A DNA stretch of 64,000 bases, taken from contig JAGNEJ010000005.1 in NCBI GenBank assembly GCA_018003315.1, positions 55,143 through 119,142 of the forward strand, read 5' to 3'. This stretch comes from Verrucomicrobiales bacterium. Lineage in GTDB: Bacteria; Verrucomicrobiota; Verrucomicrobiia; Verrucomicrobiales; V1-33. This document shows, in pieces, positions 36,059 to 43,988 of this stretch (position 1 is its first letter; each line of letters opens with the position of its first letter). Position numbers and translations under genes: made by a program. Under the pieces are notes generated by a model. It did no database searches. It saw only the letters and a program-made list of their open reading frames with translations, and was not told where the DNA came from.

Positions 36059-37714
36059 ATGCTCCCTCCGCCGCATCACCACGCGCACCGCGACGCCTTG
36101 CCACCTGCCGGACCATCGCTGGCCAGGCTGCTCTGCGTCGTTTTCCTAACGGTACTGGCGTGGGCACCGGGATGGAGTCATGCCCAGAAAAAAGCCTCCG
36201 CTGCAGCGTCCAAAAAAACGTCCGCCGGCAAAGCAGAATCCGGTGCGGTAAAGAAAAACCCACCGGCTGCCAAGCCAACCGCCACGGCGCAGCCACCCAA
36301 GCTCCCGACGGCCGCGCCCCCCAGGGCCGAACGCATGGAGTGGAAGCCCCGTTATTACAAAGGGCGCAGCTATGTGCCCGTCGAGGCGGTGGCCGCCTTC
36401 TACGGATTCAGGAATTTCAACGTAACAGGGAAACAGGTCTCCATGACCATGAACGACCCGCCCATCAAGTTCGAGGCCACCGTGGGCGAAAAACGGATGC
36501 GGCTAAACCGGATGGTTTTTTATTTCAGCTTCCCCATCGTTTCCTTCAGCGGACGCCCGGCGATGATCAGTTCCTTCGATGTCTCCAATCTGCTGGACCC
36601 CATCCTGCGACCCCAGGCCAGGCGGGACCCCGCCGTGCTGCGCGTCGTGGTGCTGGACCCGGCCGGGGGCGGGGTTGAGGGCGGCATCACCACGGAACAT
36701 GGTTTTGAAAAGGAGGTGACCCTGGACGTGGCCAAACGCCTCAAACCCCTGCTGGAACGGGCCGGTTTTACCGTGGTTATGGTGCGCGAGGGCGACGAGG
36801 CCGTGTTCCCGCTGGAACGCGTGCGGCTGGCCAACCTCATCCGCGACGAAGCCGTTTACATCAGTCTGCGCGTCAATTATTCCGGCGCTCCCAATGCCCG
36901 CGGCATCGAAACCTCCACCCTGCCGCCAGCCAGCACCCCGGCCACCTTCGAACCGGAAACTGACCAGCTCGACAAGCGCTTTTTCCCCGGCAACATCAGC
37001 GACCGGGAAAGCATGGCCCTGGCCACCCTGCTCCAGAACAATCTCATCACCGGAACCAAGGCAAACGATCTTGGCATCAAGCGGCTGCGCGTCGAAGAAC
37101 TGCGCGGCATTGAAATGCCCGCCGTCGTCTGCCGACTGGGCTTTCTTTCCCACAAGGAGGAGGGGCCCACCCTCCTGCGCAACGACTACCGGGAAACGCT
37201 GGCGCGATCACTCTGCGCCGGCGTGCAGCGCTACGCCGCCTTTCTCAGCAAAAACCTCGAACAGCGCAAGGCGGAGGACGCCCGCCGTCCGCTGTATTTT
37301 GGCAAACTGCAGGCGACTCATCTCGATTCCTCCGCCGGCATTGCAGGGGAGCGCATCACCATCCGCGTTCCCATCATCGCCGCCCCTAACGTCGTGGTGG
37401 ACCGCACCCGGCTGGAGGTGCAGCTCTTTGTCTTTGAAAAGGTCAACGGCATCGAACTCGACATCACCGTAGCCAACGCCCCGAAAATCGAATGGCTCAC
37501 GGTGCTCCCCGACTGGAAGGGAACCCAGACCGAAATCTTCCAGGTCCTCTACGAACGTCCGCCGCTCAGCCCCGCGGAAACCTTGTTATACGGACGCCGC
37601 CAGTACTACGGTTACGTCGCCCGCCTCATTTACAACGGGCAGCTCCTCGACGAATCCGCAGACCCTGGCAACTTGAAGCGCTGCCTCTACTACTTCACCC
37701 CGGTGCGGCCCTGA
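36059..37714 (+). CDS. Amidase_3-fold protein lacking catalytic residues (pseudo N-acetylmuramoyl-L-alanine amidase)
   Basis: Encodes 551 residues from ATG 36059, directly before a signal-peptide-like LARLLCVVFLTVLAWAPG; a GTG at 35969 overlapping the previous stop is an alternative. Residues ~90-180 (GRSYVPVEAVAAFYGF) resemble copper-amine-oxidase-N-like repeats. Residues ~195-390 align by pattern with Amidase_3. However, the first Zn-ligand segment is DPAGGG instead of DPGHGG, the second His segment is ISLRVN instead of SIHxN, and the catalytic-Glu segment is VCRLGF instead of LVExxF; only the GFEKE Glu remains. It should therefore be a non-hydrolysing, murein-binding or regulatory protein. 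The last ~150 residues form an unrecognised beta-rich domain. Confidence 0.78.
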   Translation: MLPPPHHHAHRDALPPAGPSLARLLCVVFLTVLAWAPGWSHAQKKASAAASKKTSAGKAESGAVKKNPPAAKPTATAQPPKLPTAAPPRAERMEWKPRYYKGRSYVPVEAVAAFYGFRNFNVTGKQVSMTMNDPPIKFEATVGEKRMRLNRMVFYFSFPIVSFSGRPAMISSFDVSNLLDPILRPQARRDPAVLRVVVLDPAGGGVEGGITTEHGFEKEVTLDVAKRLKPLLERAGFTVVMVREGDEAVFPLERVRLANLIRDEAVYISLRVNYSGAPNARGIETSTLPPASTPATFEPETDQLDKRFFPGNISDRESMALATLLQNNLITGTKANDLGIKRLRVEELRGIEMPAVVCRLGFLSHKEEGPTLLRNDYRETLARSLCAGVQRYAAFLSKNLEQRKAEDARRPLYFGKLQATHLDSSAGIAGERITIRVPIIAAPNVVVDRTRLEVQLFVFEKVNGIELDITVANAPKIEWLTVLPDWKGTQTEIFQVLYERPPLSPAETLLYGRRQYYGYVARLIYNGQLLDESADPGNLKRCLYYFTPVRP

Positions 37715-37731
37715 ACGCCATTTTCCCCGCC

Positions 37732-38427
37732 ATGAAACCCATTGTGCAAATTTCCCTGGACCTCACGAACATCGACGAAGCCCTGGACACCGCCGCCCTG
37801 GCCCTGCGGGCTGGAGTGGACTGGCTGGAGGCAGGCACGCCGCTGCTCCTCGCCGAGGGACTGCACGGCGTCCGCGCCTTGCGGAAGGCCTTTCCACAGA
37901 CCCCCATCGTCGCGGATTTGAAGACGATGGACGGCGGCTATCTGGAAGCGGAAATGATGGCCAAAGCCGGAGCCACGCACGTCGTGGTGATGGCCCGCGC
38001 CCATGCGGAAACGATCAAATGCGTGGTCAAAGCCGGTGCGGACTTCGGCTGCAAAGTCATGGGGGACAACATGGTCTGCGACGACATGGTCGCCGCCGCC
38101 AAATGGCTGGAGGATCTGGGCTGCGATTATGTCATCCACCACATCGGCTACGATGAACGCCGCGGCATCGCCGCGGCTGGCCACCGCATGCCCAGTCCGC
38201 TGGACCGCCTGCGCGAAGTCGTCCAGGCGGTCCGCATCCCGGTCCAGGCCGTCGGCGGCCTCAGCCTGGAACAGGCCGTCGCCTGTCCGCAATACGGAGC
38301 CCCACTGGTAGTGCTCGGCGCTCCCCTAACCATCGATGCCGACGCCTTCCGCACCGCCGACGGCGACCTGGAAGCCTCCCTGCGCCTGATCTGCGCCGCC
38401 ATCCACGCCCAGCACACCACGGCCTGA
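37732..38427 (+). CDS. 3-hexulose-6-phosphate synthase / 3-keto-L-gulonate-6-phosphate decarboxylase family protein
   Basis: Encodes 231 residues from ATG 37732. It has the OMP-decarboxylase-superfamily TIM-barrel pattern: QISLDLTNIDEAL, WLEAGTPLLLAEGL, the Asp-x-Lys-x-x-Asp catalytic segment DLKTMDGG, and AVGGLSLEQAV near the phosphate site. HPS condenses formaldehyde with ribulose-5-phosphate (ribulose monophosphate pathway), while KGPDC acts in ascorbate/gulonate breakdown; sequence alone does not decide between them. No 6-phospho-3-hexuloisomerase gene is adjacent. It starts 17 bases after the amidase-fold gene and lies 67 bases before tRNA-Ser. Confidence 0.85.
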   Translation: MKPIVQISLDLTNIDEALDTAALALRAGVDWLEAGTPLLLAEGLHGVRALRKAFPQTPIVADLKTMDGGYLEAEMMAKAGATHVVVMARAHAETIKCVVKAGADFGCKVMGDNMVCDDMVAAAKWLEDLGCDYVIHHIGYDERRGIAAAGHRMPSPLDRLREVVQAVRIPVQAVGGLSLEQAVACPQYGAPLVVLGAPLTIDADAFRTADGDLEASLRLICAAIHAQHTTA

Positions 38428-38494
38428 AGCCGCAGGAAATCTCCCCTTTACGGAAACGCCCTGCCGCTTACCTTCCACCGCTGCAGAGCGCAAC

Positions 38495-38584
38495 GGAAGG
38501 GTGGCTGAGTGGTTAAAGGCACCTGACTCGAAATCAGACGTAGGGTCACACCTACCGTGGGTTCGAATCCCACCCCTTCCGCCA
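38495..38584 (+). tRNA. tRNA-Ser (anticodon CGA)
   Basis: A 90-base serine tRNA with acceptor GGAAGGG pairing with CCCTTCC, D-arm around GGCTGAGTGGTTAAAGG, anticodon arm CTGA-CTCGAAA-TCAG giving anticodon CGA, and a long variable arm typical of tRNA-Ser. The T-arm is GTGGGTTCGAATCCCAC, followed by an encoded CCA end. It reads UCG codons. It is followed at once by a decayed restriction-modification region, as tRNA genes are common insertion sites. Confidence 0.97.
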
Positions 38585-38641
38585 TCCAGTTCATCAGGAA
38601 CGAATTGGCACTTGAGAATCCTCCAGCGGAAATGAGCCGCC

Positions 38642-39100
38642 GTGGAACTCAAATACGCAACATCCGAGTTCGAACGCCAGCACTTCGCCCTGCTCGCGCT
38701 CATGGGCATCTACGGCATCGAACTGCTGCCCGACAACATCGCCGAATGCCGCGCTAACCTGCTGGACGTATTTGCCACCTACTTGAATCTCCAGCCGGAG
38801 GACGCTCTGTATCGCGCCGCGTCTTTTGTGGTTTCGCAAAACCTCGTCCACGGCGATGCCATGAAAATGCGCACCCACGACGGCGAATCCATCCTCTTTG
38901 CCGAGTGGGGCCATCTGGGTAAAGGCAAATTCCAGCGCCGGGATTTTCGTTTGGACTGCCTGACCGGCTCCTCCGCCTACAGCCGCGAGGACTCGCTGTT
39001 TGCACAACTCGACAAATACGAGCTTTTTACGCCCACCAAAACCTATCCGCCCATGAAAGTCGCCGAACTCGCCGCTTTGGAACAGGAGGGCGGGGCATGA
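38642..39100 (+). pseudogene. Remnant of a DNA methyltransferase (restriction-modification), N-terminus missing
   Basis: The frame gives 152 residues beginning at GTG 38642, with a TGA just upstream in the same frame. Near the beginning, LMGIYGIELLPDNIAECRANLL is the post-motif-I segment of type I/IIG-like adenine methyltransferases, so motif I and the whole N-terminal half are missing. Later parts such as GDAMKMRT, FAEWGHLGKGKFQRRDF and TPTKTYPPMKVAELAALE belong to the same kind of protein. It ends in an ATGA overlap with the next fragment, so the two were an operon. Catalytic methylation is very unlikely. Confidence 0.7.
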
Positions 39101-39499
39101 GCCTGCAAGTCGACTTCACCCTGCGCGGGCGGTATCCGGATGTGCTGACGTGCATCGCCAATCTCTCCAACGTCGAAGTCTTCACTCCGACCGAGTTGGC
39201 CAACCGCATGCGCGACACTCTAACCGAGGCTTGGGCGGCGAACAACAAGGGGGCGAATCTCTGGACGGACCCATCCATCACCTTTCTCGACCCCTGCACG
39301 AAGTCTGGCGTCTTTCTCCGCGAGATCACCCGCCGCCTCACCGAAGGACTGGCACAGGAAATTCCTGACCTGCAAAAGCGGGTGAAGCACATCCTGACCA
39401 AGCAGGTCTTCGGCATCGGCATCACCCGCATCACCAGCCTGCTGGCGCGGCGCAGCGCGTATTGCTCGAAACACGCCAAAGGCAAACACTCCATCGCCC
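39097..39499 (+). pseudogene. Remnant of an Eco57I-like restriction/methylase protein, truncated by a repeat
   Basis: About 134 codons from ATG 39097 (overlapping the previous stop by four bases) look like a genuine N-terminus: FTLRGRYPDVLTCIANL, VEVFTPTELANRMRDTL, ITFLDPCTKSGVFLREI (the SAM-binding-like DPCTKSGVF motif), ILTKQVFGIGITRITSLLA and YCSKHAKGKHS. The family continues for hundreds of residues, but here the sequence changes at about 39500 into palindromic repeat DNA. The frame runs on to 39714 only as translated repeat. It is a C-terminal deletion relic. Confidence 0.72.
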
Positions 39500-39794
39500 A
39501 ATCATCGCCATCAACCCCAATCGCAAAAACGATTCGGACAATTTGGCCCGCCCTTTCAGGGCTTGGTTTCGATTCTCCATCCAACCCAGGGCGTTGCCCT
39601 GGGCTATCATTGGCCCGCCCCTTTGGGGCTAACGGGCTTTGTTCTGCCCAATTCCCAGGGCGTTGCCCTGGGCTATCGTTGGTTCGCCCCGTTGGGGCTG
39701 TCGGCCAGCGCTAACGGCGCGATCCATGCCAGCCCAGGGCAACGCCCTGGGACAACGGCGCGGTTTACAAACCCAGCCCTGAAAGGGTTGGTCC
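39500..39794. repeat. Palindrome-mosaic repeat, copy A (295 bp)
   Basis: The unit contains several hairpin-forming elements: GCCCTTTCAGGGC (39550-39562), CCCAGGGCGTTGCCCTGGG twice (39585-39603 and 39655-39673), GCCCCTTTGGGGC, GCCCCGTTGGGGC, and the reverse complement CCCAGGGCAACGCCCTGGG (39734-39752), ending in GCCCTGAAAGGG. The two ends are therefore roughly inverted copies of each other. It resembles mosaic REP/BIME-type elements and encodes the junk peptide 'SPGQRPG' often seen in misannotated proteins. Confidence 0.9.
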
Positions 39795-40088
39795 AATCAT
39801 CGCCACCAACCTCAATTGCAAGAACGATTCGGGCAATTTGGCACGCCCTTTCAGGGCTTGGTTTCGATTCTCCATCCAACCCAGGGCGTTGCCCTGGGCT
39901 ATCATTGGCCCGCCCCTTTGGGGCTAACGGGCTTTGTTCTGCCCGATGCCCAAGGCGTTGCCCTGGGGTATCGTTGGTTCGCCCCGTTGGGGCTGCCGGC
40001 CAGCGCCAACGGCGCGATCCATGCCAGCCCAGGGCAACGCCCTGGGACAATGGTGCGGTTTACAATCCAAGCCCTGAAAGGGCGGTCC
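39795..40088. repeat. Palindrome-mosaic repeat, copy B (294 bp), direct tandem of copy A
   Basis: It follows copy A immediately in the same orientation, beginning with the same AATCATCGCCA, and differs by scattered substitutions (e.g. one core reads CCCAAGGCGTTGCCCTGGG, breaking that hairpin slightly). A third partial start (ACCGCCACCAACCCCAATTG) follows at about 40090. No transposase is nearby. Confidence 0.9.
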
Positions 40089-40383
40089 AAAACCGCCACC
40101 AACCCCAATTGCAAAATTGAATACGCCGCCGTTCTGGAGGAACTCACCAAAATGGAGAAGAAGGAACTCAGCGACGAGGAGAAGGAGTTCAAATCCAAGC
40201 GCAAACTCCTGCAGGAGAAGCTGATCAAGTGGATGAAGGCGCGGTGCGGTGTCGGGGAAGTCCCGCCCATTCGGTGGGGATTGTTCCCTGGGGTTCACCG
40301 CTTGGTCTCCATGGAGCACAATGGGGTGCCTGCGACAAAATGCGGAGGACGACGGGGGATCCCGGTGCATCTTGTCCAGAACC
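40089..40383 (+). other. Gene-poor remnant between the repeat and the GxxExxY gene
   Basis: About 295 bases. The first ~150 bases contain an open stretch in one frame giving a Lys/Glu-rich helix-like peptide (LEELTKMEKKELSDEEKEF, KLLQEKLIKWMK) that looks like the tail end of some lost protein, perhaps part of the interrupted restriction-modification locus. After about 40250 I see nothing coding before the ATG at 40384. Confidence 0.45.
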
Positions 40384-41304
40384 ATGTCCGATTCCACTCC
40401 GCCCCATCGCTTCCGTTCCGGCGGGACGCCGCATGCGAACCGCCGCGGCCCCCGACACCCGATCCGTCCGCAGCACAAGGGTCCGAAGCCGCCGGAAGAT
40501 CCGCTGGTGCAAACCCTGCTCCGGCTGGCGGAGGAAACCTCTGCCCTGCTTGGTCCGGCGCTGCCTGCGGAATTCTACCGCACGGTTTTCGGCGGGCTCC
40601 TGCAGCGCCATTCCATTCCCCACCAATGCCAGCCCCTGACCATCCTGCGCCATCGCGATCAGATTGCCGACCGGTTTTCCTGCGACTTTCTCTGCGGCGG
40701 CACGGCCCTCGTCAACATCCACTCCACCGCAGCCGGGGAATTTTCCCATGACGAAATCGCCGCTGCGGCTGCTTCACAAAAACAGTTCAATGCCCGGCAT
40801 GCGCTGCTCCTTGATTTTAGCCGGGAGGAACCCAGCCACCGTCGGCTCGCCCAGGCTCCGGATTCCTTTCCGTCCGTGTCGCAGGAACAAATGACCCGCG
40901 GCATTCCGGTGGACAAGGCGGACGAACCCCGCATCGCCCTGCTTTGCCGCAGCCTGCTGCGCATCGGACGCGCCCACGGTCTGGGGTATGCGGAAAAATC
41001 CTATCTCGGCCTCCTGATGGCCGAATTTGCCGCCGACTCCCTCGACTGCCGTCTGGAGCCCGTGGTCACGTTTTCCGCAGCCGGACACACCTTCGGTGAA
41101 ATCAAGCTCCGCCACTGCATGGAAATCCAGCGCAGCGGCGTGCTCCTGGTCACCGCGCAGCGCGAGGGCATCCGCATGCTGGATCGCGCCTGGCTGCACA
41201 CTGCCCTGCTCCAGCTCCACCTGCCCTGGGGTCTGGTTGCCCATTTTGGACGCCGCCATTTTGAATGGCGCTGGGTCACGCTGCACGACCGCCCCGCAAA
41301 ATGA
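40384..41304 (+). CDS. Tandem GxxExxY-like domain protein
   Basis: Encodes 306 residues from ATG 40384. After a basic, disordered N-terminus, residues ~55-165 (EFYRTVFGGLLQRHSIPHQ, FSCDFLCGGTALVNIHS, QKQFNARHALLLDF) resemble one GxxExxY domain. Residues ~180-300 (IGRAHGLGYAEKSYLGLLMA, EIKLRHCMEIQRSG, FGRRHFEWRWVTLHD) resemble a second. The family is a small PD-(D/E)xK-nuclease-like fold of unknown function; the catalytic acidic and Lys residues are not clearly kept, so both may be non-catalytic. It is a lone gene beside a decayed restriction-modification locus. Confidence 0.6.
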   Translation: MSDSTPPHRFRSGGTPHANRRGPRHPIRPQHKGPKPPEDPLVQTLLRLAEETSALLGPALPAEFYRTVFGGLLQRHSIPHQCQPLTILRHRDQIADRFSCDFLCGGTALVNIHSTAAGEFSHDEIAAAAASQKQFNARHALLLDFSREEPSHRRLAQAPDSFPSVSQEQMTRGIPVDKADEPRIALLCRSLLRIGRAHGLGYAEKSYLGLLMAEFAADSLDCRLEPVVTFSAAGHTFGEIKLRHCMEIQRSGVLLVTAQREGIRMLDRAWLHTALLQLHLPWGLVAHFGRRHFEWRWVTLHDRPAK

Positions 41305-41333
41305 AGGCGGGGAGCCTTTCGACCCCCCGCCTT
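41304..41333. terminator. Candidate bidirectional terminator between the GxxExxY gene and hsp20
   Basis: AAGGCGGGG (41304-41312) pairs with CCCCGCCTT (41325-41333) around a 12-base loop. On the minus strand it is followed by CATTTTGC, a short T-run, and so could end hsp20 transcription; on the plus strand the T-run is poor. Confidence 0.5.
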
Positions 41334-41361
41334 GTCTGCCTGTTCTTCGCTTCTCCAAAGC

Positions 41362-41784
41362 TTATCCGACCTGCACTTCCACTTCCTTCGGTTTCACCTC
41401 GGCCCGTTTCGGGATGCTCACGTTGAGCAGGCCGTTTTTGAATTCCGCTTTGACCCGGTCCGCGTCGGCGTCCTTCGGCAGACTGAAGGTCCGGCTGAAG
41501 CTGCCGAAACTGCGTTCCAGAACGTGAACCTTTTCGTTGTCGGTTTTTTTCTCGAACTTCCGCTCGCCCTTGATTGTCAGGATGCCGTCCCGCACGGTGA
41601 CTTTGACATCCTCGTTTTTCACGTCGGGGATTTCCGCCTTCACCAGGTATTCCTGGTCATTTTCCGTCACGTCCACCGACGGCACCCAGGGTCGCTGGGG
41701 AGCGTCCTCCCGGAACAGATCCGGAAGATTCAACATTCGGCTGGCGAACAGGTCGCGGAAGGGATTCCATTGGGTAATGCTCAT
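41362..41784 (-). CDS. Hsp20/alpha-crystallin family small heat shock protein
   Basis: Encodes 140 residues, normal length for the family. The alpha-crystallin domain spans about 35-130 with VDVTENDQEYLVKAEIPDV, VTVRDGILTIKGERKFE, RSFGSFSRTFSLPKDAD and VKAEFKNGLLNVSIPK; a weak C-terminal IxI-like VEVQV follows. It holds unfolding proteins in the cytoplasm as an oligomer. No CIRCE element was found in the AT-rich upstream region. It is a single-gene unit convergent with the preceding gene. Confidence 0.96.
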   Translation of the reverse strand: MSITQWNPFRDLFASRMLNLPDLFREDAPQRPWVPSVDVTENDQEYLVKAEIPDVKNEDVKVTVRDGILTIKGERKFEKKTDNEKVHVLERSFGSFSRTFSLPKDADADRVKAEFKNGLLNVSIPKRAEVKPKEVEVQVG

Positions 41785-42228
41785 GGTTTTGTTTCTTGGT
41801 TTGGGGTGATGTTTTGTTTGGTTGCTTTTGGCAGTATCCTATTCAGCTTGATTTGTGCCAGAGATACTACGGTATTCGCATAGTGTTAAAAATTAGTGAT
41901 TTGTAAATTTCCCTATCTTGAATATCCTTTATACCACGATGCGAAAAAGCGCCACTCTGCCTCATTTCAGATCCAGCCAGTCACAGCGAAAAGGGTCTTT
42001 TTGACACTATTCATTGCTTTCCAAAACAACCTCACCAAACCGTGGGAACGTGTGATTTGAGCGCGAGTAATTTTCTAGAGGCCGCGGCGGTGCGTCGCGC
42101 CTCGGATTGGGCGTGTGCGGGGCTGATTATTATCGCTTGCGAAATCGGAATCGGCGCTCATTTTGCGGACTCCCGGAGCCCTCCCCTACTCTCAAGTGTC
42201 CGGGCTCCGTCACCTTTTTGCCTTTGTC
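41785..42228. other. AT-rich regulatory region between divergent hsp20 and skp
   Basis: 444 bases without a gene, clearly more AT-rich than its surroundings over the first ~250 bases. On the minus strand, TGGCAC and GATACT spaced by 16 bases are a weak hsp20 promoter candidate. On the plus strand there is a perfect TTGACA at 42001-42006 but no good -10 box at the right distance. No CIRCE inverted repeat is seen. Confidence 0.5.
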
Positions 42229-42867
42229 ATGAAATTACCGACCATTGCCGCGCTGCTCACCGTTGTTCTTGCTGCCACTGTTCCGGCTCGCGCCCAGCAG
42301 GACATGAAGATTGGGATTGTGGACATGAACCGCGTGTTCGGGGAATACTACAAGACGAAGGACGCCGAACAGCGCGTGAACGTGGACAAATCCACCGCCA
42401 AGAAGGAACTGGACGAGCGCTCCGCTCGCTACCGCGATCTGATGCAGAAATGGTCGGACAAGCAGAAGCTCATCGGTGACAAGCTGATCAACGAACAGTT
42501 GCGAATCCAGGCGCAAAAGGAGGCCAATGCGATTGCTTCTGAAATCAAAAGTCTGGAGCGCGACATGGAGGAATTCCGCCGCCGCCGCGAAGCCCAACTG
42601 CAGCAGCAGGTGGTGTCCATGCGCAAGGGATTGCTCGAAGACATCAAAACCCGGGTCGAGGACAAGGCCAAGCGGGACAACTACGACATTGTTTTTGACA
42701 AGTCGGGCAAAAGCCCGCTGGGAGTAAATTTTCTGCTGTTCTCCAAACAGGGAATTGATTTCACTGATGACGTGCTTGCCGAGTTGAACAAGAACGCCCC
42801 GAGCAGTGCGGCTGAAGGTTCCAGCGGCGCTGGCAAGGCCGAAGAGAAGAAAGAGGAGAACAAGTAA
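42229..42867 (+). CDS. OmpH/Skp family periplasmic chaperone, paralogue 1
   Basis: Encodes 212 residues from ATG 42229, with a clear signal peptide ending at ARAQQ. The mature start KIGIVDMNRVFGEYYKT is the OmpH/Skp hallmark, followed by a long coiled coil (about 40-150, e.g. LRIQAQKEANAIASEIKSLE) and NYDIVFDKSGKSPLGV, then LLFSKQGIDFTDDVL and an acidic-basic tail. Skp trimers escort outer-membrane proteins across the periplasm. It is followed after three bases by lpxD, the classic skp-lpxD order. bamA is not in the window. Confidence 0.92.
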   Translation: MKLPTIAALLTVVLAATVPARAQQDMKIGIVDMNRVFGEYYKTKDAEQRVNVDKSTAKKELDERSARYRDLMQKWSDKQKLIGDKLINEQLRIQAQKEANAIASEIKSLERDMEEFRRRREAQLQQQVVSMRKGLLEDIKTRVEDKAKRDNYDIVFDKSGKSPLGVNFLLFSKQGIDFTDDVLAELNKNAPSSAAEGSSGAGKAEEKKEENK

Positions 42868-42870
42868 CCG

Positions 42871-43923
42871 GTGGAGTTCGCGCTTTCCCAGGTGGCGGCA
42901 CTGCTGGCCGGTGAGGTGCTGGCTGGTGAGGGAGCCACGGTGTCCGGGGGTGCCACACTGGCCGAAGCCGGCCCGCAGGATCTGAGCTTTTTCGGAAACG
43001 AGCGCTACCTTCCCGACCTGCGCAAAACCAAGGCGGGAATCGTGCTGGTGCCTCGCGGCCATGCCGAGCGCCCCTCCGGTGTCTGCCTGGTGGCGGTGGA
43101 TAATCCCTCCGCGGCTTTTGCCGAATTCATGAAACACTTTGCACCGCCCGTGCCGGTGTTTCAGCCCGGCATTCATGCCACAGCGGTGGTCGATCCCACA
43201 GCCAAACTCAACCCTGAGAGGGTCTGCGTCGGTCCATTTGTGGTCATCGCCGCCGGGGCGGAAATTGGCGACGGCACGGAAATCGCCAGCCATTGCCATG
43301 TGGGGCGGGACGTAATGATTGGACGCGACTGCCGCTTGTTTCCCCGGGTGGTGATCCTGGACCGCTGCGTGCTGGGCGACCGGGTGGCGCTGCATTCCGG
43401 CGTAGTCATTGGAGCGGATGGCTTTGGCTATGAATTTGTCGATGGTGTGCACCGGAAGATCGACCAGACCGGCATCGTCCAAATCGACAGCGACGTGGAA
43501 ATCGGCGCCAACACCACCATCGACCGGGCGCGATTTGGAAAAACCTGGATCGGTGAGGGCGCCAAGATCGACAATCAGGTGATGATCGGCCACAACTGTG
43601 TCATCGGAAAGCACGCCATCATCATCGCCCAGGCTGGGATCGCCGGCAGCACCCGGATTGGGGACTATGCGATCATCGCTGCCCAGGCGGGCGTGGGCGG
43701 GCATCTGGAAATCGCCCCGCGAGTCATCGTGGCGGCGCAGGCTGGCGTCACCAAATCCCTGTCCAAACCCGGCCAGTACATGGGATTTCCCGCCGGTCCC
43801 GTGTCCGAAATGCGCGAGATCCTCGTGTGTCAGCGCAGACTGCCGGCTTTGCTCAAGCGGATTTCCGCGCTGGAAAAACAGGTTTGCGCGTCTCTCCGTC
43901 CGCCGCCAGATCCAACGGACTAA
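42871..43923 (+). CDS. lpxD: UDP-3-O-acylglucosamine N-acyltransferase
   Basis: Encodes 350 residues from GTG 42871, three bases after skp-1. It adds a second acyl chain in lipid A synthesis, acyl-ACP-dependent, in the cytoplasm. The N-terminal uridine-binding domain (DLSFFGNERYLPDLRKTKAG) precedes a left-handed beta helix of hexapeptide repeats (about 105-300), with the active-site region ALHSGVVIGADGFGYEF and later IAQAGIAGSTRIGDYAII and MGFPAGP. The C-terminal helices end the protein. This gene shows that the organism makes lipid A, i.e. has a Gram-negative outer membrane. It is placed between two skp paralogues. Confidence 0.97.
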   Translation: MEFALSQVAALLAGEVLAGEGATVSGGATLAEAGPQDLSFFGNERYLPDLRKTKAGIVLVPRGHAERPSGVCLVAVDNPSAAFAEFMKHFAPPVPVFQPGIHATAVVDPTAKLNPERVCVGPFVVIAAGAEIGDGTEIASHCHVGRDVMIGRDCRLFPRVVILDRCVLGDRVALHSGVVIGADGFGYEFVDGVHRKIDQTGIVQIDSDVEIGANTTIDRARFGKTWIGEGAKIDNQVMIGHNCVIGKHAIIIAQAGIAGSTRIGDYAIIAAQAGVGGHLEIAPRVIVAAQAGVTKSLSKPGQYMGFPAGPVSEMREILVCQRRLPALLKRISALEKQVCASLRPPPDPTD

Positions 43924-43988
43924 TTTCCTTGCCGATCCTCCATTTGCAGTCATCGTAGCGATTCCCCCAGTTTCTGACCGCCTTTCGC

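Noticed and set aside
38495..38700. Duplicate of the tRNA-Ser 3' end as an att site
   Set aside because: No repeat of the GTTCGAATCC...CCGCCA end was found downstream within the window.
39500..40110. CRISPR-like appearance of repeated palindromes
   Set aside because: There are only two long direct copies with internal hairpins of several kinds, no regular short repeats with unique spacers, and no cas genes.
39097..40751. Long plus-strand reading frames across the repeat region, giving 'SPGQRPG'-type peptides
   Set aside because: They are translated repeat DNA; the peptide content mirrors the palindromes and copy B repeats it in another frame.
42001..42030. TTGACA box upstream of the first skp gene as a promoter
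   Set aside because: No acceptable -10 box at 15-19 bases; it was mentioned only as part of the regulatory region.
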